The notes beneath the pieces were generated by a model. The model worked only from the letters and a program-made list of their open reading frames with translations, was not told the origin of the DNA and made no database searches. From assembly GCA_041175045.1 (NCBI GenBank), contig JBEDFR010000034.1:1-8402 (forward strand): a stretch of DNA of 8,402 nucleotides, given 5' to 3'. Every line of letters starts with the position of its first letter. Within the stretch, counting starts at the first letter, position 1. Shown one piece after another: positions 5,950-8,402 of this stretch. The stretch is from UBA5078 sp041175045 (GTDB taxonomy: Bacteria > Pseudomonadota > Gammaproteobacteria > Pseudomonadales > Pseudohongiellaceae). A program made the translations under genes and the position numbers.

Positions 5950-8111
5950 GCCAGACCTACAGCCCCGCCCCCTCCTCCGAACAGGTTCGTCCCCTGTTCT
6001 CCTGGCCCAAGTACTGGGCCGAGTGCTATGGCACGGCCCCTTACCTGCCCATGTCACGCGCCGAGATGGACGCCCTGGGCTGGGACAGCTGCGACATCAT
6101 CATCGTCACCGCCGATGCCTATGTGGACCACCCCAGCTTCGGCATGGCGGTGATCGGCCGCATGCTCGAAGCCCAGGGCTTTCGCGTGGGCATCATCGCC
6201 CAGCCGGCCTGGGATTCGGCCGAACCCTTCAAGGTGCTGGGCAAACCCAATCTGTTCTTCGGCGTGACCGGCGGCAACATGGACTCGCTGATCAACCGCT
6301 ACACGGCCGACCTGCGCATTCGCACCGACGACGCTTACACGCCGCACGGCGAGGCGGGCAAGCGCCCCGACCGCTCGGTGATCGTCTACAGCCAGCGCTG
6401 CCGCGAGGCCTATTACGACACGCCCATCGTCATCGGCGGCATCGAGGCCAGCCTGCGCCGCATCGCCCAGTACGACTACTGGAGCGACAAGGTGCGCAAG
6501 TCGGTGCTGATCGATTCCAATGCCGACATCCTGCTCTACGGCAATGCCGAGCGGGCCGTGGTGGAAGTGGCACACCGCCTGGCGCTGGGCGAGACCCTCG
6601 ACGCCATGACCGACATCCGTGGCACTGCCATCGTGCGCGACGCCGTGCCGGCGGGCTGGACCGAGATCGATTCCACGCGCATCGACTGGCCCGGCAAGAT
6701 CGACGTGATCCCCAACCCCTACGAGATGAAGGACCCGGAAACCCAGAGCTGCGCCACAAGCGAGGAGCCGGCGACGAGCGAAACGGTGAGTCCCGTGCGC
6801 ATCATCCCCATGCCGCTGCACCGCAAGAACGAGCTGGACAAGGACACCACCTATATCCGCCTGCCCTCCTTCAACAAGGTGCGCAATGACCCGGCACTCT
6901 ACGCCCATGCCTCGCGCGTGCTGCATCAGGAGTCCAATCCGCACAATGCCCGCGTGCTGGTGCAGAAGCACGACACCCAGGAAGTGTGGGTGAACACGCC
7001 GCCGATTCCGCTGTCCACCGAAGAGATGGACGGCGTCTTCGACCTGCCTTACCAGCGCCGCCCGCACCCGGTGTATGGCGACGCGAAGATTCCCGCCTAC
7101 GACATGATCAAGACCAGCGTGAACATCATGCGCGGCTGTTTCGGTGGCTGTACCTTCTGCTCCATCACCGAGCACGAGGGCCGCATCATCCAGAGCCGCT
7201 CGGAGGAATCCATCCTCAAGGAGATCGAGAACATCCGCGATCAGGTGCCCGGCTTCACCGGCACCATCTCCGACCTGGGCGGCCCCACGGCGAATATGTA
7301 CCGGCTCAACTGCAAGTCCGACGCCATCCAGAAGAACTGCCGGCGCCTGTCCTGTGTCTACCCCACGATCTGCCAGCATCTGAACACCGATCACAGCCAC
7401 ACGACCGCGCTCTATCGCAAGGCGCGCCGCATCCCCGGCATCAAGCGCGTGGCCATTGCCTCGGGCCTGCGCTATGACCTGGCGCTGCGCGACCCGGAAT
7501 ACGTGGAGGAACTGGTGACGCACCACGTGGGCGGCTATCTGAAGATCGCCCCGGAGCACAGCGAGGAGAACACGCTTTCCAAGATGATGAAGCCGAGCAT
7601 CTCGTCCTATGACGCCTTCAAGGAGATGTTCGACCGTTTCTCGAAGAAGGCGGGCAAGGTGCAGTACCTGATCCCCTATTTCATCGCGGCCCACCCGGGC
7701 ACCGAGAACGAGGACATGCTCAACCTGGGCCTGTGGCTGAAGAAGAACAAGTTCAAGCCGGACCAGGTGCAGACCTTCTACCCCTCGCCCATGGCGCTGG
7801 CCACGGCGATGTATTACAGCGGCAAGAACCCGCTGAAGAAGGTGACCTACAAGAGCGAGAAGGTCAGCATCGTCAGGCAGATCGAGCAGCGTCGCCTCCA
7901 GAAAGCCTTCCTGCGCTACCACGACGAGAAGAACTGGCCGCTGCTGCGTCAGGCGCTCAAGGACATGGGCCGCGAGGACATGATCGGCGATGGGCCACAT
8001 CAGCTGGTGCCGGCGGAGAAGAAGGCGCCGCGCGGTCGGCCGGTGACCAGGAGCCCAGCCGGCAAGCGCGCAGGCACCGCGACGCCGACCAAGGCACGCC
8101 CGCGCCGCTGA
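5946..8111 (+). CDS. ygiQ: YgiQ family radical SAM protein (UPF0313)
   Basis: The protein has 721 residues, close to E. coli YgiQ (about 739). The N-terminal YgiQ-type domain is highly conserved, with LFSWPKYWAECYG near residue 18 and WDSCDIIIVTADAYVDHPSF near 46. The radical SAM cluster motif is C398-x3-C402-x2-C405 (CFGGCTFC), inside SVNIMRGCFGGCTFCSITEH, and should bind the [4Fe-4S] cluster that cleaves S-adenosylmethionine. HHVGGYLKIAPEHSEEN and QVQTFYPSPMALATAMYYSG lie in the catalytic and C-terminal (DUF3362-like) parts. A low-complexity linker (about 260-290) separates the first domain from the core, and the last ~30 residues form a basic K/R/P-rich tail, probably disordered. The reaction of the family is unknown to me. 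The start overlaps the DUF945 stop by 4 bases; with no strong Shine-Dalgarno sequence, translation is likely coupled. No clear terminator follows. Confidence 0.96.
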   Translation: MSQTYSPAPSSEQVRPLFSWPKYWAECYGTAPYLPMSRAEMDALGWDSCDIIIVTADAYVDHPSFGMAVIGRMLEAQGFRVGIIAQPAWDSAEPFKVLGKPNLFFGVTGGNMDSLINRYTADLRIRTDDAYTPHGEAGKRPDRSVIVYSQRCREAYYDTPIVIGGIEASLRRIAQYDYWSDKVRKSVLIDSNADILLYGNAERAVVEVAHRLALGETLDAMTDIRGTAIVRDAVPAGWTEIDSTRIDWPGKIDVIPNPYEMKDPETQSCATSEEPATSETVSPVRIIPMPLHRKNELDKDTTYIRLPSFNKVRNDPALYAHASRVLHQESNPHNARVLVQKHDTQEVWVNTPPIPLSTEEMDGVFDLPYQRRPHPVYGDAKIPAYDMIKTSVNIMRGCFGGCTFCSITEHEGRIIQSRSEESILKEIENIRDQVPGFTGTISDLGGPTANMYRLNCKSDAIQKNCRRLSCVYPTICQHLNTDHSHTTALYRKARRIPGIKRVAIASGLRYDLALRDPEYVEELVTHHVGGYLKIAPEHSEENTLSKMMKPSISSYDAFKEMFDRFSKKAGKVQYLIPYFIAAHPGTENEDMLNLGLWLKKNKFKPDQVQTFYPSPMALATAMYYSGKNPLKKVTYKSEKVSIVRQIEQRRLQKAFLRYHDEKNWPLLRQALKDMGREDMIGDGPHQLVPAEKKAPRGRPVTRSPAGKRAGTATPTKARPRR

Positions 8112-8142
8112 CGCCGTGGTCGGCCGCAGAGCGGGAGGGCGG

Positions 8143-8159
8143 GTGCCCGGGGCCGGCAC
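8143..8159. repeat. Short GC-rich hairpin downstream of ygiQ
   Basis: GTGCC (8143-8147) pairs with GGCAC (8155-8159) around a GC-rich 7-base loop, about 30 bases after the ygiQ stop. No T-run follows, so it is at best a weak or factor-dependent termination element. Confidence 0.25.
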
Positions 8160-8207
8160 TGCACGCAAGGGGTTGGCGATCTGACAGAGACAACGCCTTT
8201 AACCCTC

Positions 8208-8236
8208 TTGATGATAATGATTCTCATATGTACAAT
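8208..8236 (+). promoter_or_regulatory. Sigma-70-type promoter of the right-edge gene
   Basis: A -35-like TTGATG (8208-8213; 4 of 6 matches to TTGACA) and a -10-like TACAAT (8231-8236; 5 of 6 matches to TATAAT) are separated by exactly 17 bases. The stretch is AT-rich against a GC-rich background. The start of transcription is expected near 8243, giving a leader of about 45 bases before the ATG at 8290. Confidence 0.65.
8212..8226. promoter_or_regulatory. Fur box (iron-responsive operator)
   Basis: TGATAAT-G-ATTCTCA matches the 7-1-7 Fur recognition pattern TGATAAT-N-ATTATCA at 13 of 14 informative bases. It lies between the -35 and -10 elements, where bound Fe(II)-Fur would block RNA polymerase. 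The sequence is what is seen; repression by Fur is inferred from the well-known consensus. Confidence 0.75.
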
Positions 8237-8244
8237 GATTCGCA
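8230..8244. promoter_or_regulatory. Second, degenerate Fur-like half-repeat
   Basis: AATGATTCGCAT at 8234-8245 repeats AATGATTCTCAT at 8216-8227 with 11 of 12 identical bases, 18 bp downstream. Scored against the 7-1-7 Fur pattern, the window 8230-8244 matches about 9 of 14 bases. It covers the -10 box and the expected transcription start, so it may be a second Fur site extending the occupied region. Confidence 0.4.
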
Positions 8245-8279
8245 TCGGTGGTTGAAGCCATCGCGACATTCACAGTACC

Positions 8280-8283
8280 GGAG
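8280..8283 (+). promoter_or_regulatory. Ribosome binding site of the right-edge gene
   Basis: GGAG at 8280-8283 lies 6 bases before the ATG at 8290. It decides the start of the truncated gene and agrees with the signal peptide that follows. Confidence 0.75.
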
Positions 8284-8289
8284 AGTTCC

Positions 8290-8402
8290 ATGTCATCCCG
8301 CAAGTCCGCCGTTCGCTTTGCCCGCAAGCCCCTCGCCCTCGCCTTGTCCGCCCTCAGCCTGCTGAGCACCCAGTCACTGCTCGCACAGGCGCGGTCCGAG
8401 AG
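8290..8402 (+). CDS. N-terminus of an exported, probably Fur-regulated protein (possible TonB-dependent receptor)
   Basis: Only 37 codons are inside the window. They read as a classical Sec signal peptide: a basic start (MSSRKSAVRFARK), a hydrophobic core (PLALALSALSLLS) and a small-residue cleavage region near LLAQA/RS. There is no lipobox cysteine. Upstream lie a strong ribosome binding site and a sigma-70-type promoter covered by a Fur box, so the gene is probably expressed when iron is scarce. In gammaproteobacteria an exported protein behind such a promoter is most often an outer-membrane TonB-dependent siderophore or heme receptor, and the signal peptide style fits. This identity is an inference from context, since no plug or barrel sequence is visible. 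Other iron-repressed exported proteins remain possible. Confidence 0.75.
   Translation, partial: MSSRKSAVRFARKPLALALSALSLLSTQSLLAQARSE

Noticed and set aside
4639..6057. A 472-codon open frame on the minus strand opposite the DUF945 gene
   Set aside because: It is a composition shadow of the plus-strand gene, with glutamine- and glycine-rich low-information sequence and no signal, domain or ribosome binding site.
6054..8168. A 704-codon open frame on the minus strand opposite ygiQ
   Set aside because: It is antisense to a clearly conserved gene, its translation is rich in H, V, A, G and R without recognisable motifs, and such mirror frames are expected in GC-rich coding DNA.

Overview
The window is GC-rich chromosomal DNA from a proteobacterium, most likely a gammaproteobacterium. 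The best taxonomic clues are a YgiQ-type radical SAM protein and an ElaA-type acetyltransferase that both read close to the Escherichia coli proteins as I remember them, a YdgA-like DUF945 protein, and a classical Fur-type operator. I cannot place it more precisely. I see no RNA genes, CRISPR array, insertion sequence or prophage genes.

Layout. (1) Positions 1-2630, minus strand: one uninterrupted reading frame for a large exported protein, an N-terminal beta-propeller made of PD40/TolB-like repeats followed by a metal-dependent amidohydrolase domain. Its C-terminus lies beyond the left edge. (2) Positions 2631-2756: a 126-base divergent intergenic region holding the amidohydrolase ribosome binding site and a 7-bp inverted repeat. 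(3) Positions 2757-3863, plus strand: an exported protein with kinesin-light-chain-like tetratricopeptide repeats. (4) Positions 3864-4109: 246 bases with no convincing gene, only a perfect 8-bp hairpin. (5) Positions 4110-8111, plus strand: a tightly packed three-gene unit, elaA-like GNAT acetyltransferase, DUF945/YdgA-like membrane-anchored protein and ygiQ. The first two are separated by 13 bases and the last two overlap by 4 bases (ATGA), so they are probably co-transcribed and translationally coupled. (6) Positions 8112-8289: an intergenic region with a well-formed sigma-70-type promoter whose spacer is filled by a near-consensus Fur box, with a second, degenerate copy 18 bp downstream over the -10 and start site. 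(7) Position 8290 to the right edge: the signal peptide of an exported, probably iron-repressed protein. An outer-membrane TonB-dependent receptor is the most likely identity, but only 37 codons are visible.

Taken together, this looks mostly like ordinary chromosomal gene content. The exported amidohydrolase is probably a peptidase or hydrolase of the periplasm or cell surface. The TPR protein is a divergent neighbour with no demonstrated link to it. The three-gene unit groups families that are widely conserved but poorly understood. The most informative regulatory signal is the Fur-type promoter at the right end. I found no strong evidence of an undescribed multi-gene system; the items most worth a second look are the Fur-type promoter, the elaA-DUF945-ygiQ linkage and the propeller-amidohydrolase fusion.
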